A stretch of 64,000 nucleotides of DNA from an uncultured Schlesneria sp. (lineage in GTDB: Bacteria; Planctomycetota; Planctomycetia; Planctomycetales; Planctomycetaceae), in NCBI GenBank assembly GCA_903858935.1, contig CAIOKO010000176.1, positions 38,504-102,503 of the forward strand, in the 5' to 3' direction. Of this stretch, positions 18,517 through 27,243 are shown one piece after another (position 1 is the first letter of the stretch; every line of letters begins with the position of its first letter). Below the pieces are notes generated by a model, which did no database searches, was not told where the DNA came from, and saw nothing but the letters and a program-made list of their open reading frames with translations. The position numbers were made by a program, and so were the translations under genes.

Positions 18517-19854
18517 TCAAACTTTCAATTCGATGCGTTCCGGTCTCAGGCTCATCCCGGCATTGATCCACGTCGACAGCACGATTCCCCACATTGAATA
18601 TTCAAACCACTGCGATGCCGAATTTGACAACGCCTTCAATTCGGCAAATCGGGCATCAGTTACATTTGGTTCACGCGTGATCTGAGAACAAAGGCTCAAC
18701 GATTGGTAAGTGGCCATCAGGACACACACAGTAACACCCAGTGTATAAGCGATAAACCACGCTTTTCGACCAGGGGGCTGTCGAAACGTCGCAATCAACG
18801 GCAGCATCAGTCCTAAGTACAGCATCCCTGTCTCCCAGCATCGAGTTGCAGTACTTCGATCGAAAAATAGCGATGTCATTCCGACGACAAAGAACAATAA
18901 CAGGCAAATTCCTACCAGGGTGGATTCCAGCCGTTCGGTCGCATTCAGGACTAATCGTCCAAAGGAATCCAGACGGAGGACAAGATTAAACAACGACGAC
19001 GCCGTCCAGGTCATCCAGACAAACAGCACATATCCAATCGTCAGCGGAAGGGCCAGGGGCGCAAGGATCGGTACCATCTGAATCAGGTTGGCGAGCAGAG
19101 CTCGTCCGAAGAGTAATCCCAGAATCAACCCCAAGCGGACATTCGGAGGGAAACGCACAAGCCACAGGAAAAAAGAGAGCAGCCAGCGATACACAAAGAA
19201 CCGGGCCTTCATCGCTTCGACGATTCCCAGCCGTGCCCATTCCAGATCGGGCTGCAGCCGTAAGGCTTCGCGAAAATGCTTCATCGCGTCCAGAGGTTGC
19301 CGTTGGTGCAGCAGCGTCCATCCTTGATTGGCGTGCGTGACGGCATCCTCGGGATTCTTTGACAGTGTCGCGTCAATCGACTGTCCAGCTTCTGCCTTGC
19401 GACCCAGATTGACCAGCGCGATGGCGCGCAGGTTGTTACATCCGATATCGTCAGGATCGCAGGCCAATCCCTGTTCGGCCGCCGCCAGAGATTCGCTCCA
19501 GCGATATCGATTGCTTTCGATTCCCGACAAGACGTGGAAGTGGTAAGCGTTCCAGGGTTCGAGTCGAATCGCTTCCGAGATGGTCATCTGAGCATCGGCC
19601 AATTGATTCCGTTTCCACTGGATTGTCGCCAGGGCATGAAAGCCAAGAGCTTCGTCCGGGGCGTCATGAATCGCCTGTTGAGCCTCTGTGGCGGCTTCGT
19701 CAAACTTGTTCCGCTCGGACAGACAGAGCGCCAGTAAGGCGTGCACCGTCGCGGTCTCGGTCCCTTCCGACAGGGCTAGACGCAACTGCTCTTCCGCCAG
19801 TTCAAACCGGTGCTGCTGCATCAAAAGCTGGGCGCGGCTGAGATGAATGCTCAT
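18517..19854 (-). CDS. TPR protein with multi-helix membrane domain
   Basis: A 445-residue protein. Residues 1-200 hold about six tetratricopeptide repeats (such as AEEQLRLALSEGTETATVHA, AMKHFREALRLQPDLEWA). The rest contains about six membrane helices (LGLILGLLFGRALLANLIQM, LPLTIGYVLFVWMTWTASS, LVGICLLLFFVVGMTSLFF, and others). Its ATG overlaps the stop of the AAA gene by 4 bases (ATGA), so the two are translationally coupled and probably act together at the membrane. The function is unknown. Confidence 0.85.
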   Translation of the reverse strand: MSIHLSRAQLLMQQHRFELAEEQLRLALSEGTETATVHALLALCLSERNKFDEAATEAQQAIHDAPDEALGFHALATIQWKRNQLADAQMTISEAIRLEPWNAYHFHVLSGIESNRYRWSESLAAAEQGLACDPDDIGCNNLRAIALVNLGRKAEAGQSIDATLSKNPEDAVTHANQGWTLLHQRQPLDAMKHFREALRLQPDLEWARLGIVEAMKARFFVYRWLLSFFLWLVRFPPNVRLGLILGLLFGRALLANLIQMVPILAPLALPLTIGYVLFVWMTWTASSLFNLVLRLDSFGRLVLNATERLESTLVGICLLLFFVVGMTSLFFDRSTATRCWETGMLYLGLMLPLIATFRQPPGRKAWFIAYTLGVTVCVLMATYQSLSLCSQITREPNVTDARFAELKALSNSASQWFEYSMWGIVLSTWINAGMSLRPERIELKV

Positions 19855-21215
19855 GTGAGTTTCAAGTACTTGAGGATATCGTCGTACAGTCCCCCCTGAT
19901 TGGAATACAGGGCATAGTTACGGGCCGAAGCAAACCATTCCTTGGTCGATGGGCGTAGACCTCCCGCGGCGGTGATCAAGTCCTTCGTCAGAATCGGCAA
20001 TGGTTTTCCGGTCCGCATCGCCTCATGCAGCTTTTTCTCGATCGTCTGATCGATCACCGCTTTCAAGTCGGCACCGGAAAAGTCTTTCGTCTTGCGAGCG
20101 ACCTGCAGATGGTCAATTTCCTGTACCGGTTTTCCGGACAGTTGCAGACGCAGGATATCGGCACGGGCGGGTTCATCGGGCGGAGGGACAAACAGGATTC
20201 GGTCGAATCGGCCAGGACGTCGAAATGCCGAATCCAGATGCCAGGGAGCGTTCGTCGCGGCCAGAATCAGCACCCCTTCATTCGAGGATTTCGCTCCGTC
20301 AAGTTCCGACAGAAATTGATTGACCAGATGCCGTGAGGCACTAGTCTTCATGTCAGTTCGGCTCGCTCCGAGTGCATCCACTTCGTCGAAGAACAACACG
20401 CACGGCTGATGCGACCGGGCATACTCGAAAAGCTCGTGCAACTTCTTCTCGCTGTTTCCCATCCACATATCCAGCACATCATTGATGCCGATGCAGACGA
20501 ATCCCGCTCGAATCTCGCCCGCTGTGGCCCGTGCAATATGCGTCTTGCCGCAACCGGGGGGGCCATACATCAGGATTCCGCCACCGATCGTTTTTCCATA
20601 CGAAGCAAACATCTCGCGATGCTGCATCGGATAGATGATCTTCATGCGGATTTCTTCTTTGAGCGTATCCATCCCTCCCACGGAGGAAAAGTTGATCGTC
20701 GGTCGCTCGAAGGAATTCGCGACGGGGGACGAGGTTTCTTCATCGCTGTCCCAGCCGGCTCGAACTTTCCCGTCGACGACTTCCGACGATTCGTCAGCGT
20801 CGATCCCCAATTCCGCAGCCAGGACATCGTCGCGAAGCGACTCGTCCTCACGCACGGCCTGTTTGTATTCGCTGACGGCGAATTCGACATCCCCCTGCTG
20901 CAGCAACAATCGCGAATGAAGCAAATAGGCCGCCGCAGGGGTGTCGCGCTGTCGGATCATCTCTTCAACAATCACGATGGCATGCGATGATTTACCCTGC
21001 TGATGAAAGGCACGAGCAAGCCCCAGCTTCAGTTCAAAATTATCGCGATCCCGCGCCAGGGCCTGTCGAAATTCCTCTTCTGCTTCCTCGGCTCGCCCGA
21101 AACCAAGCAGAGTCTCCGCCAGATGCTTTCGCAACGGCACGTTATCGGGCGAATGAGCCAGCGCGTCCCGCAAAGCGCGTACACTGTCGTCACCGGACAA
21201 GATAAATCCCCTCAC
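19851..21215 (-). CDS. AAA+ ATPase with N-terminal TPR domain
   Basis: A 454-residue protein. Residues 8-130 form TPR repeats and residues 175-430 a classical Cdc48/FtsH-type AAA module. Walker A is GPPGCGKT (218-225), Walker B is VLFFDEVDALG, and the arginine finger region is RRPGRFDR; sensor ATNAPWHLD is intact. It is probably a hexameric unfoldase or remodeller that takes clients through the TPR part; there is no protease domain. It is the first gene of a minus-strand unit with the TPR-membrane and Tim44-like genes. An alternative start a few codons in cannot be excluded. Confidence 0.9.
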   Translation of the reverse strand: MRGFILSGDDSVRALRDALAHSPDNVPLRKHLAETLLGFGRAEEAEEEFRQALARDRDNFELKLGLARAFHQQGKSSHAIVIVEEMIRQRDTPAAAYLLHSRLLLQQGDVEFAVSEYKQAVREDESLRDDVLAAELGIDADESSEVVDGKVRAGWDSDEETSSPVANSFERPTINFSSVGGMDTLKEEIRMKIIYPMQHREMFASYGKTIGGGILMYGPPGCGKTHIARATAGEIRAGFVCIGINDVLDMWMGNSEKKLHELFEYARSHQPCVLFFDEVDALGASRTDMKTSASRHLVNQFLSELDGAKSSNEGVLILAATNAPWHLDSAFRRPGRFDRILFVPPPDEPARADILRLQLSGKPVQEIDHLQVARKTKDFSGADLKAVIDQTIEKKLHEAMRTGKPLPILTKDLITAAGGLRPSTKEWFASARNYALYSNQGGLYDDILKYLKLT

Positions 21216-21335
21216 TCAAACGGACGCCCTCAAAGTCACGAACGCCGAAATCCTAACAAACGCAGACGAATGTCGCATCAATGTGGTCTGTGATCGAATT
21301 CACCTTCGGAACTTGAACAATGGCGTTTGTACGAT

Positions 21336-21422
21336 CTACCTGGGTTGAAACCCAAGTAGACGGTCGCCGGTCAATTCCGATGCTAGCAGCATCGGCCGCG
21401 TGCCCGACGCTGCCAGCGTCGG
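21336..21422. repeat. Cluster of three palindromes (REP-like)
   Basis: In order: an imperfect hairpin at 21336-21359 (CTAC.TGGGTT / AACCCA.GTAG); a perfect 8-bp palindrome at 21377-21395 (CCGATGCT / AGCATCGG); a perfect 8-bp palindrome at 21404-21422 (CCGACGCT / AGCGTCGG). The last matches the palindrome at 14908. No transposase of the REP-associated type is in the window. Confidence 0.7.
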
Positions 21423-21531
21423 AGCCAATCGGCAACACCATCAACATTATCCCCGTTCAAAGTGCTGGGTACCAACTGCCAGCATTGCTGAGGCGAGGCG
21501 CTGGTGACGAACGACGATACCCGCGTTTTTT

Positions 21532-21819
21532 CTATCGACCACCCCAATACTGTGGTTTTCGCTTGGCGTGTGCGATGGCAACGATCAAGATTTCCCCTGG
21601 CAAGTTGCGAAACACGATTCGTTAGGGGAACCGTTTCACAGGACATTCCTGATGCTCCGCATCTAGAAACGCCATTTCGTCTGCGCTATCGGTAATTCGT
21701 TCAATCGCAGAATCGACAGCCCCGACGAACCGTCGAGCGGCAGCCACACTCCGCTTGGCGTACCAGTCGACCGATTCATCAAAATCGACCAATGCGCCAG
21801 CGTGTAAGACGACATTCAC
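21532..21819 (-). pseudogene. ParE/RelE-family toxin gene with internal stop
   Basis: Reading in one frame from the GTG at 21819 gives a 95-residue ParE-type toxin (YAKRSVAAARRFVGAVDSAI ... RIVFRNLPGEILIVAIAH ... KRKPQYWGGR). The frame is broken by a TAA at 21622-21624 where the family has Tyr or a similar residue (KRFP-stop-RIVF). Only 65 residues could be made, lacking the C-terminal strand set that carries catalytic or gyrase-binding residues. The start overlaps the antitoxin stop by 4 bases. I call it dead unless the stop is read through. Confidence 0.85.
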
Positions 21820-22061
21820 TGCTGGTAATCCTCGAGATCCAGTCGTCGAAGCGCATCGGCCTTAATTTCGCTCCAAGGGGTCACCGTCACACCACCTGCA
21901 TCAAATGCAGCCGAGCGCCGATGAATTTCGTCTTGCCAATCCGTTGAGAGCGAAGGGAGTTTCCCTTCCGGTACGGACTCTCACAAGTCCTCGATCAGTT
22001 GCGTACGATCAACGATGGAAAGTTCCGCCGCTTCCTGAAGAATCGTTTCGTACTTGGTCAC
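21816..22061 (-). pseudogene. Addiction-module antitoxin gene with internal stop
   Basis: From a GTG at 22061 the frame reads like the short antitoxins of the PF09720 family (YETILQEAAELSIVDRTQLI ... LPSLSTDWQDEIHRRSAAFD ... PWSEIKADALRR), about 80 residues. A TGA at 21981-21983 interrupts it (LIEDL-stop-ESVPEG), where relatives typically have Trp. The toxin gene follows with a 4-base overlap. No open reading frame over 60 codons survives, so it is easily missed. Confidence 0.8.
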
Positions 22062-22245
22062 GCCGTAAGTTACTAAGCGGTTTTCAAGCCTGTTGGGATA
22101 TTGAACGTCGTGATTTTAACACAAGTCATCGAAAACAAGTAAGGAAAATCAACTCAAACGTGATTAGGATGAGACTTGTCTCGATATGTGCTGACGTCAT
22201 GGGAAACAAGCAACAACACAGTTCACTTATTTTGGAACGGATTTA

Positions 22246-23787
22246 ATGAATCGAATCCTCGATAATCTGCCGGTCGCTGTCATTTTAGGGCTTTTCATTT
22301 CGTCATTGGCTGCCGCCGATGAACAGGCTTCTGGGAAGTCTGCGCTTCAAGATGCCAAACAATTACCAAATGTCGTCTTCATTGTGGCCGACGATCTTGG
22401 ATACGGCGACCTCGGCTGTTATGGCCAGAAAAAGATCCGCACTCCGAACCTCGATCGTCTCTGCCACGAAGGGATGAAGTTCACGAACCATTACTCGGGT
22501 TGCAACGTGTGTGCTCCATCACGGTGTGTATTGATGACCGGCATGCATCCGGGGCATGGATATATTCGAGACAACCAGCAAGCCAAAGGCTTCACTGAGG
22601 GTCAGATGCCGGTGCCAGAGAACTTTCTTACATTGCCCCTTTCGCTGAAGAAGTGCGGTTACACGCTTGGCGGTTTCGGCAAATGGGGCCTGGGACCGTT
22701 CGGCAGCACAGGCGACCCTTTGAAGCAGGGGTTTGATCGCTGGTTCGGGTACAACTGTCAGGCGGTCGCCCACAACCATTATCCGACTCATCTTTGGGAC
22801 AACGACAAGCAGATCCCGCTCGATAATCCGAAATTTTCCGCGTATCAGAAACTGGCAGCCGATGTGGATGCGGAAGATCCGAAGAACTATCAGGGATTCT
22901 CGGGCAAGGAATATGCTCCCGATCTGATCGGAGGCAAAGCTTTGGAATTTGTCCGGGCGAACAAAGATCGCCCGTTTTTTCTGTACTATCCCACGACTGT
23001 GCCGCATCTCGCGTTGCAAGTCCCTGACGATTCAGTAAACGAATACGCGAACAGCTTCGCAGAAACACCGTATACAGGGGACCGAGGTTATTTGCCTCAT
23101 CGCCAACCGCGCGCTGCGTATGCGGCGATGATTACTCGAATGGACCGCGACGTCGGCAGACTTCTGTCGCTGATTAAGGAACTGAGTCTCGACGAACAAA
23201 CGATTGTCATTTTCACGAGCGACAATGGGCCGCTTTATGATCGTCTAGGGGGGACCGACACGGATTTCTTCGACAGCGGCGCTGGGCTGCGAGGTCGGAA
23301 AGGTTCCTTTTACGAAGGCGGTTTCCGCGAACCGTGCCTCGTCCGCTGGACCGGCCGCATTGCTGCAGGAAGTATCTCGGACCGCGTCACAGGTTTTGAG
23401 GATTGGCTGCCGACACTGCTCGAACTGATCGGTGCCAGGCAATCGACTCCAGGTGGACTAGATGGCATCAGCTTCGCACCGACCCTGTTGGGGCAGCAGC
23501 AGGAACCCCGTTCGTTCCTTTATCGCGAGTCACCTGGATATGGTGGACAACAGGCCGTCCGTGTCGGCGATTGGAAAGCGATCCGACTGAACTTGAACTT
23601 GGGTGCGAAATCCAAGGTTCAAGGGACCCGTGAAGTTGAACTTTACAATCTGGCTTCTGATCCCTCCGAGACGACGAATGTGGCCGATCAGAATCCGGAG
23701 GTCGTCGACAAACTTCGCAGCATCATGGAAAAACAGCACATCAAGTCCGACCTCTTTCCGCTGCGGGCGATTGATACTACGGAGTAA
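22246..23787 (+). CDS. Secreted arylsulfatase-family sulfatase
   Basis: Type I sulfatase of 513 residues. A signal peptide occupies about residues 1-24 (LPVAVILGLFISSLAAA). The metal-binding start VVFIVADDLGYGDLGCYG supplies two Asp ligands. The sulfatase signature is CAPSR, with Cys89 as the residue converted to formylglycine, followed by the conserved TGMHPG. A second metal site is FTSDNGPLYD. It probably desulfates polysaccharides in the periplasm, one of many such enzymes in planctomycetes. No maturase gene is adjacent. It stands alone on the plus strand. Confidence 0.92.
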   Translation: MNRILDNLPVAVILGLFISSLAAADEQASGKSALQDAKQLPNVVFIVADDLGYGDLGCYGQKKIRTPNLDRLCHEGMKFTNHYSGCNVCAPSRCVLMTGMHPGHGYIRDNQQAKGFTEGQMPVPENFLTLPLSLKKCGYTLGGFGKWGLGPFGSTGDPLKQGFDRWFGYNCQAVAHNHYPTHLWDNDKQIPLDNPKFSAYQKLAADVDAEDPKNYQGFSGKEYAPDLIGGKALEFVRANKDRPFFLYYPTTVPHLALQVPDDSVNEYANSFAETPYTGDRGYLPHRQPRAAYAAMITRMDRDVGRLLSLIKELSLDEQTIVIFTSDNGPLYDRLGGTDTDFFDSGAGLRGRKGSFYEGGFREPCLVRWTGRIAAGSISDRVTGFEDWLPTLLELIGARQSTPGGLDGISFAPTLLGQQQEPRSFLYRESPGYGGQQAVRVGDWKAIRLNLNLGAKSKVQGTREVELYNLASDPSETTNVADQNPEVVDKLRSIMEKQHIKSDLFPLRAIDTTE

Positions 23788-24028
23788 CCTCCTTCGAGAT
23801 GAATCAGGCGATTTATTTTGGCAGTTTAACGGCACAATAACGGAAGTCGCCACAACCAAAAAACAGCCAATAATTTGCCAAAGATACACGCAGAATAACC
23901 AGTTAAATGCGGGAAAGGAAAAGACGCGGAAACGAGTTTTTCAACCGTTTTTCTTGGGGTTTATTCCTCTTGATCTGTGTGAATCTGTGGCTGATTTCTT
24001 TTGAATTGTCTATCTATCCAGAGTTGTA
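23788..24028. other. Intergenic region after the sulfatase, with one repeat arm
   Basis: About 240 bases with no convincing gene. At 23972-23993 the sequence GATCTGTGTGAATCTGTGGC matches one arm of the inverted repeats at 47697-47837 and 48394-48616, but no partner arm is evident nearby. Confidence 0.5.
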
Positions 24029-24277
24029 TTAACTCACAGACGGCGCAAGCGCCTCGAACCACATCCAGAACACGATCGCCTCGGACACCAACGCAATAAT
24101 CACAGCATTGTGCCGCTTATGCATTCTGATCACTCCAACGATCACGACCAGTGGGCATACCAGGCAAGAACAGAATGCTGGGAGCATCAGTATTGTGAGA
24201 GGGCCATAGAATGCCCGAGAGATTTCGTGGGAGATCAGCAGGCCACGATCAGCCAGCGTGAATGCCTCGCACACCAT
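24029..24277 (-). CDS. Possible small membrane protein
   Basis: An 82-codon frame with two strongly hydrophobic segments (LTILMLPAFCSCLVCPLVVIV, AVIIALVSEAIVFWMWF) separated by a basic loop (RMHKRHN). The frame is closed by a TGA not far upstream of the ATG, so it is not a fragment of a longer open frame. I do not recognise a family. It may be a real small gene or a remnant in this gene-poor stretch. Confidence 0.4.
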   Translation of the reverse strand: MVCEAFTLADRGLLISHEISRAFYGPLTILMLPAFCSCLVCPLVVIVGVIRMHKRHNAVIIALVSEAIVFWMWFEALAPSVS

Positions 24278-24466
24278 TGCCGCTGCAAGATGCGAATAGA
24301 TTCCCAGACGAATTTGCGATTCTACTCACATGGCGCCGCCGGGCGTGGAAGCATGAAAACAATGTTCGTCCATTAAACGAATAGACCCGAGCTTATCGCC
24401 GGGGTCGTTTGATTTCGAGATCGGAGCGTTATCGCCGATCCTTCAAGTGAGAGCCGAATGAACGGG

Positions 24467-25030
24467 TTATCGGGCCGTACGGCGGAACAAACCACGGCGA
24501 CTTACTGTGATCAATCCGGTGACTCCGGCCAGACTGGAGGCAAGCAGGCCAATCAGCGACATGTTAGATGTCTTCGGAGTGATGTCACCGTTAACCATGG
24601 CCTGAACTGTTTCACTGTCCTTATGGCCGTTAAAGATCTGGACAAACTGTTCGAACGTCGAAACGGGTCGGATTTCTGTTCCAACCGGCGGGATCGGGGT
24701 AATTCTGTGATCAGTGCCGACCAAGGTCATCAATGAAGCCTGATGCGGACGACGTGCGTTGTTGTGGCGAACGCTTTGGGTCATCAACCAGGCACCCTGG
24801 CTGGACTTGTTAATCAAGCTACCTGGAACAAACACTGAAGCCGCACGACTGCTGTCGCGTTGGCTTTCAACATTGGTGCTGCCAACGCTGCCAAATGAAT
24901 TCAGGTTTGTCACCGCAGCAGTGTCACGGGCGTCATTTCCGGAAGCGAGCATCAAAACATCAGCATTGGCCTGGCTGGCAACGACTGAGCAAACAACAAC
25001 AGCAGAGATCCACGAATTCAAGAATTTCAT
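24467..25030 (-). CDS. Secreted protein with C-terminal hydrophobic/Arg tail
   Basis: A 187-residue protein. The signal peptide is clear (LNSWISAVVVCSVVASQANA, cleavage near residue 23). The mature part is Ser/Thr/Asn-rich. It ends with a hydrophobic helix near residues 155-174 (LIGLLASSLAGVTGLITV) followed by SRRGLFRRTAR. That layout is like exosortase/sortase-type C-terminal signals, but no PEP or LPXTG motif precedes the helix. It is probably a surface or anchored protein. A hairpin at 24419-24440 lies just past its stop. Confidence 0.75.
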   Translation of the reverse strand: MKFLNSWISAVVVCSVVASQANADVLMLASGNDARDTAAVTNLNSFGSVGSTNVESQRDSSRAASVFVPGSLINKSSQGAWLMTQSVRHNNARRPHQASLMTLVGTDHRITPIPPVGTEIRPVSTFEQFVQIFNGHKDSETVQAMVNGDITPKTSNMSLIGLLASSLAGVTGLITVSRRGLFRRTAR

Positions 25031-25601
25031 TTTATTTAACTCTATTGCTCTTCAGTACTAACGGCGACAATTCAATCGACATTGACGCATGTTTCTTATT
25101 CGAAATCACGATGCCGAGCAGGCGATTAGGCGTTCATGTGAACAAGTCGACATCGTTTTAGACCTCTCCCCGTACCGGGCAATGGGAAAAATCAGGAAAA
25201 AAAAGAAAATTTCGATTTTTGGTGAGATCGATCCCTGTTGAATTCGGGAAATCGAGATTTCCGTGTCGCGGCAGAGAGGATTGAGATGAAAACAAAGTCG
25301 GAAAAGGGGCAGATCGGACAACGATTTGATAATTTTCTTCGTGAGCAATGAAGTTACGAAGAAAGCTCAAAGCAGGCGGTCAAGCGGGTGATTGCATACC
25401 ATTTTGCTACCACGATGGAGCCTCAACAACTGACAAAGTCTGCCTTTGCCAGGTAGCTCTAAGAAAAGCCGGTCACAAAGGGATCGATTACTTGACCCCG
25501 AAAACACGAACGTCACTCTCGACGTATTATCTCGAGCGGCACATGCGGTCGGTCGCGAACTTCAATTGGAATTGCGCTAACGACCGATACCTGTTCCTGT
25601 T
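25031..25601. other. Gene-poor stretch
   Basis: About 570 bases. Several short open frames exist on both strands, but none shows a recognisable family or composition typical of the neighbours. It probably includes the promoter of the minus-strand gene ending at 25030; I could not place it. Confidence 0.45.
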
Positions 25602-26152
25602 TTATTCTCGATTACCAACATGGAACTCAGTAAACGCCTTCCGGTCGAGCTGCCGAATGTAGGCGACCTCCTGAACATGCCTGCCGCCAAGTTCAAGTAT
25701 TTTCTCGCTTCCCGGTACACGTTTGAAGCCGCGGCCCTCACAGAACTTGACGCCGCGGTGATTGCCTGAGAGCACCCAAAGAGACACTGATTTGAAGTCC
25801 GGAACGCGAAGTTTGGACACTAGATGTTCGAGCAGGGCGTGTCCGGTTCCCCGGCCCCATACTTCCGGTGCGGCGTAAAAGGCCCAGATTTCGCCTTACG
25901 CTATGGTTGCACCTTCATCTCGATACTTGCCAAAGCTGATGAATCCTGTGACACATCCTTCGTGTCGCGACACGAAGGTTTGTGACTCGTTGGCCCCGAT
26001 GATGTCTTCCCATCGCCTGGCCCTTATCTCGATCGAGAGTGCAGCAAGCCACTCAGGATCAAGAATCTCGGCGTACGCAGACTTCCATGAGCGAATGTGT
26101 ACTGTGACGCAATGGCTTGTGTGTCTTCGACGACTGCAGGCGGGATTTCCAC
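25602..26152 (-). pseudogene. GNAT acetyltransferase gene with frameshift and stop
   Basis: Two consecutive frames together read as a GNAT N-acetyltransferase of about 180 residues. The N terminus (VEIPPAVVEDTQAIA) is in one frame. Near 26100-26115 it must shift to reach VHIRSWKSAYAEILDPEWLA. Farther on, a TAA at about 25896 interrupts ATIA-stop-GEIWAFYAAPEVWGRGTGH, which is the acetyl-CoA loop (RGTGH). The rest (KFCEGRGFKRVPGSEK) is in frame to 25602. One frameshift plus one nonsense codon means it is inactive. Confidence 0.78.
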
Positions 26153-26264
26153 GATGCCGAACGACCAAAAATTAACCGGTTTCCGCCAAGTGACTTTGAG
26201 TTCAAGGAACGCCCGATCGGCAATTCGGGTATTTTTTTTGTTCTGCTTCACCGAGCCGCGCTTC

Positions 26265-26642
26265 TCAAGGAAGCGGACTCGTGAGGACCACCGTGTAGCC
26301 CTCGGGGTCTCGGAGCCAATACTCCCAGTTTCCGTTTTCGCTGAGCTGACTTGGCCTGAGAACAGGTACGTTCATAACCTCTGCTCGCGCAACCGCGGCG
26401 TGAAACTCTTCGAGTTCAAACCAAAGAATCACTCCGTTACCATACGGCTTGAGAGATGGGTCACCAAGCGGGCCATGGTGATGCTCGATTTCCCACTGGT
26501 GAAGTTGCAGCACAAGTCGATCTCCGTCATTAAGTCGCTCGTACTCAGTGCCACCATGTCCGCTTGTGAGGCCGAGCAGATCTTGGTACCAGCGGCTACT
26601 CGATTCGACATCCCGGACACAGATCAACGGCGCGAGTTTCAT
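26265..26642 (-). CDS. VOC (glyoxalase/dioxygenase-fold) protein
   Basis: A 125-residue single-domain vicinal-oxygen-chelate protein: start MKLAPLICVRDVESSSRWYQ, then LLGLTSGHGGTEYERL, middle HHHGPLGDPSL, end EYWLRDPEGYTVVLTSPLP. The ending DPEGYTVVL is typical of this fold. The open frame extends to 26759, but the ATG at 26642 fits the family N terminus. Members include lactoylglutathione lyases and resistance proteins; the specific role cannot be told. It appears intact, unlike the neighbouring GNAT gene. Confidence 0.82.
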   Translation of the reverse strand: MKLAPLICVRDVESSSRWYQDLLGLTSGHGGTEYERLNDGDRLVLQLHQWEIEHHHGPLGDPSLKPYGNGVILWFELEEFHAAVARAEVMNVPVLRPSQLSENGNWEYWLRDPEGYTVVLTSPLP

Positions 26643-26833
26643 GGTTTTCCCCGGTCGGATCAATGCGGAATGTCGATCCCAATATGGCCGAACGTTAAAG
26701 GTAACTCGGGGGTATTCTCCTCGCGTTGACCGGATTGTTCGGCATTCAATGAAACACAATACAATCTGATTCGGCGAACGAATAGAGCGGTCGTGAAATG
26801 TGATGATAAGTCGTGACCTGATTGGTTTATTCC

Positions 26834-27010
26834 ACCACGAAGGGCACGAAGTGCGCGAAGGAATCAGAGAACAAAACGCTTGATGCCATCTTTCAGTCTG
26901 TTGTTAAAGTTGATAAATGGCCCGATCTTCGCCCCAGACAATTTCAGGTAGTTCACGCGATTGGAAAGGTTGGCGAATTCCAACTTCGCGCTCTTCGTGG
27001 CCTTCGTGGT
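26834..27010. repeat. Long imperfect inverted repeat, CACGAAG type
   Basis: Arms of 27 bases at 26834-26860 and 26984-27010, differing at two positions, with 123 bases between them. Each arm contains the periodic motif CCACGAAG / CACGAAG. No open frame in the spacer is convincing. It belongs to the same structural class as the elements at 27101, 47697, 48394 and 63412. Confidence 0.8.
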
Positions 27011-27100
27011 GATTTTCTGCCTCTCTCCGCTGACGAACGATCAGGGTAACGCGGGCGTCCTCACCCGACGTTCACCGAATTGAATCGGATTCTTCAGTTT

Positions 27101-27175
27101 CTCACAGATGCACTGAGACACGGAGGAGTGATCAATCTCGTCTCTTGTATCTCCGCGTCTCCGTGGCTCTGTGAG
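27101..27175. repeat. Long imperfect inverted repeat, CACAGAG type
   Basis: Arms of 25 bases at 27101-27125 and 27151-27175 with 21 matches, separated by 25 bases. The motif CTCACAGA...GAGACACGGAG is periodic. It lies 69 bases beyond the stop of the BatA-like gene and could fold as its terminator, though the arm design matches the dispersed elements. Confidence 0.75.
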
Positions 27176-27243
27176 AGATCAATTCTTCGATCGAACGCCA
27201 ACATTAAACGAGAAGAGGCTTTCTGCGTCTTATTCGTATTCGC

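Noticed and set aside
25348..25662. 104-codon plus-strand frame in the gene-poor stretch
   Set aside because: No recognisable family, no good ribosome site, and irregular composition.
26212..26239. Terminator-like hairpin (CCCGA/TCGGG) followed by eight T on the plus strand
   Set aside because: No plus-strand gene precedes it; on the minus strand there is no T-run. It may be a relic but I cannot assign it.
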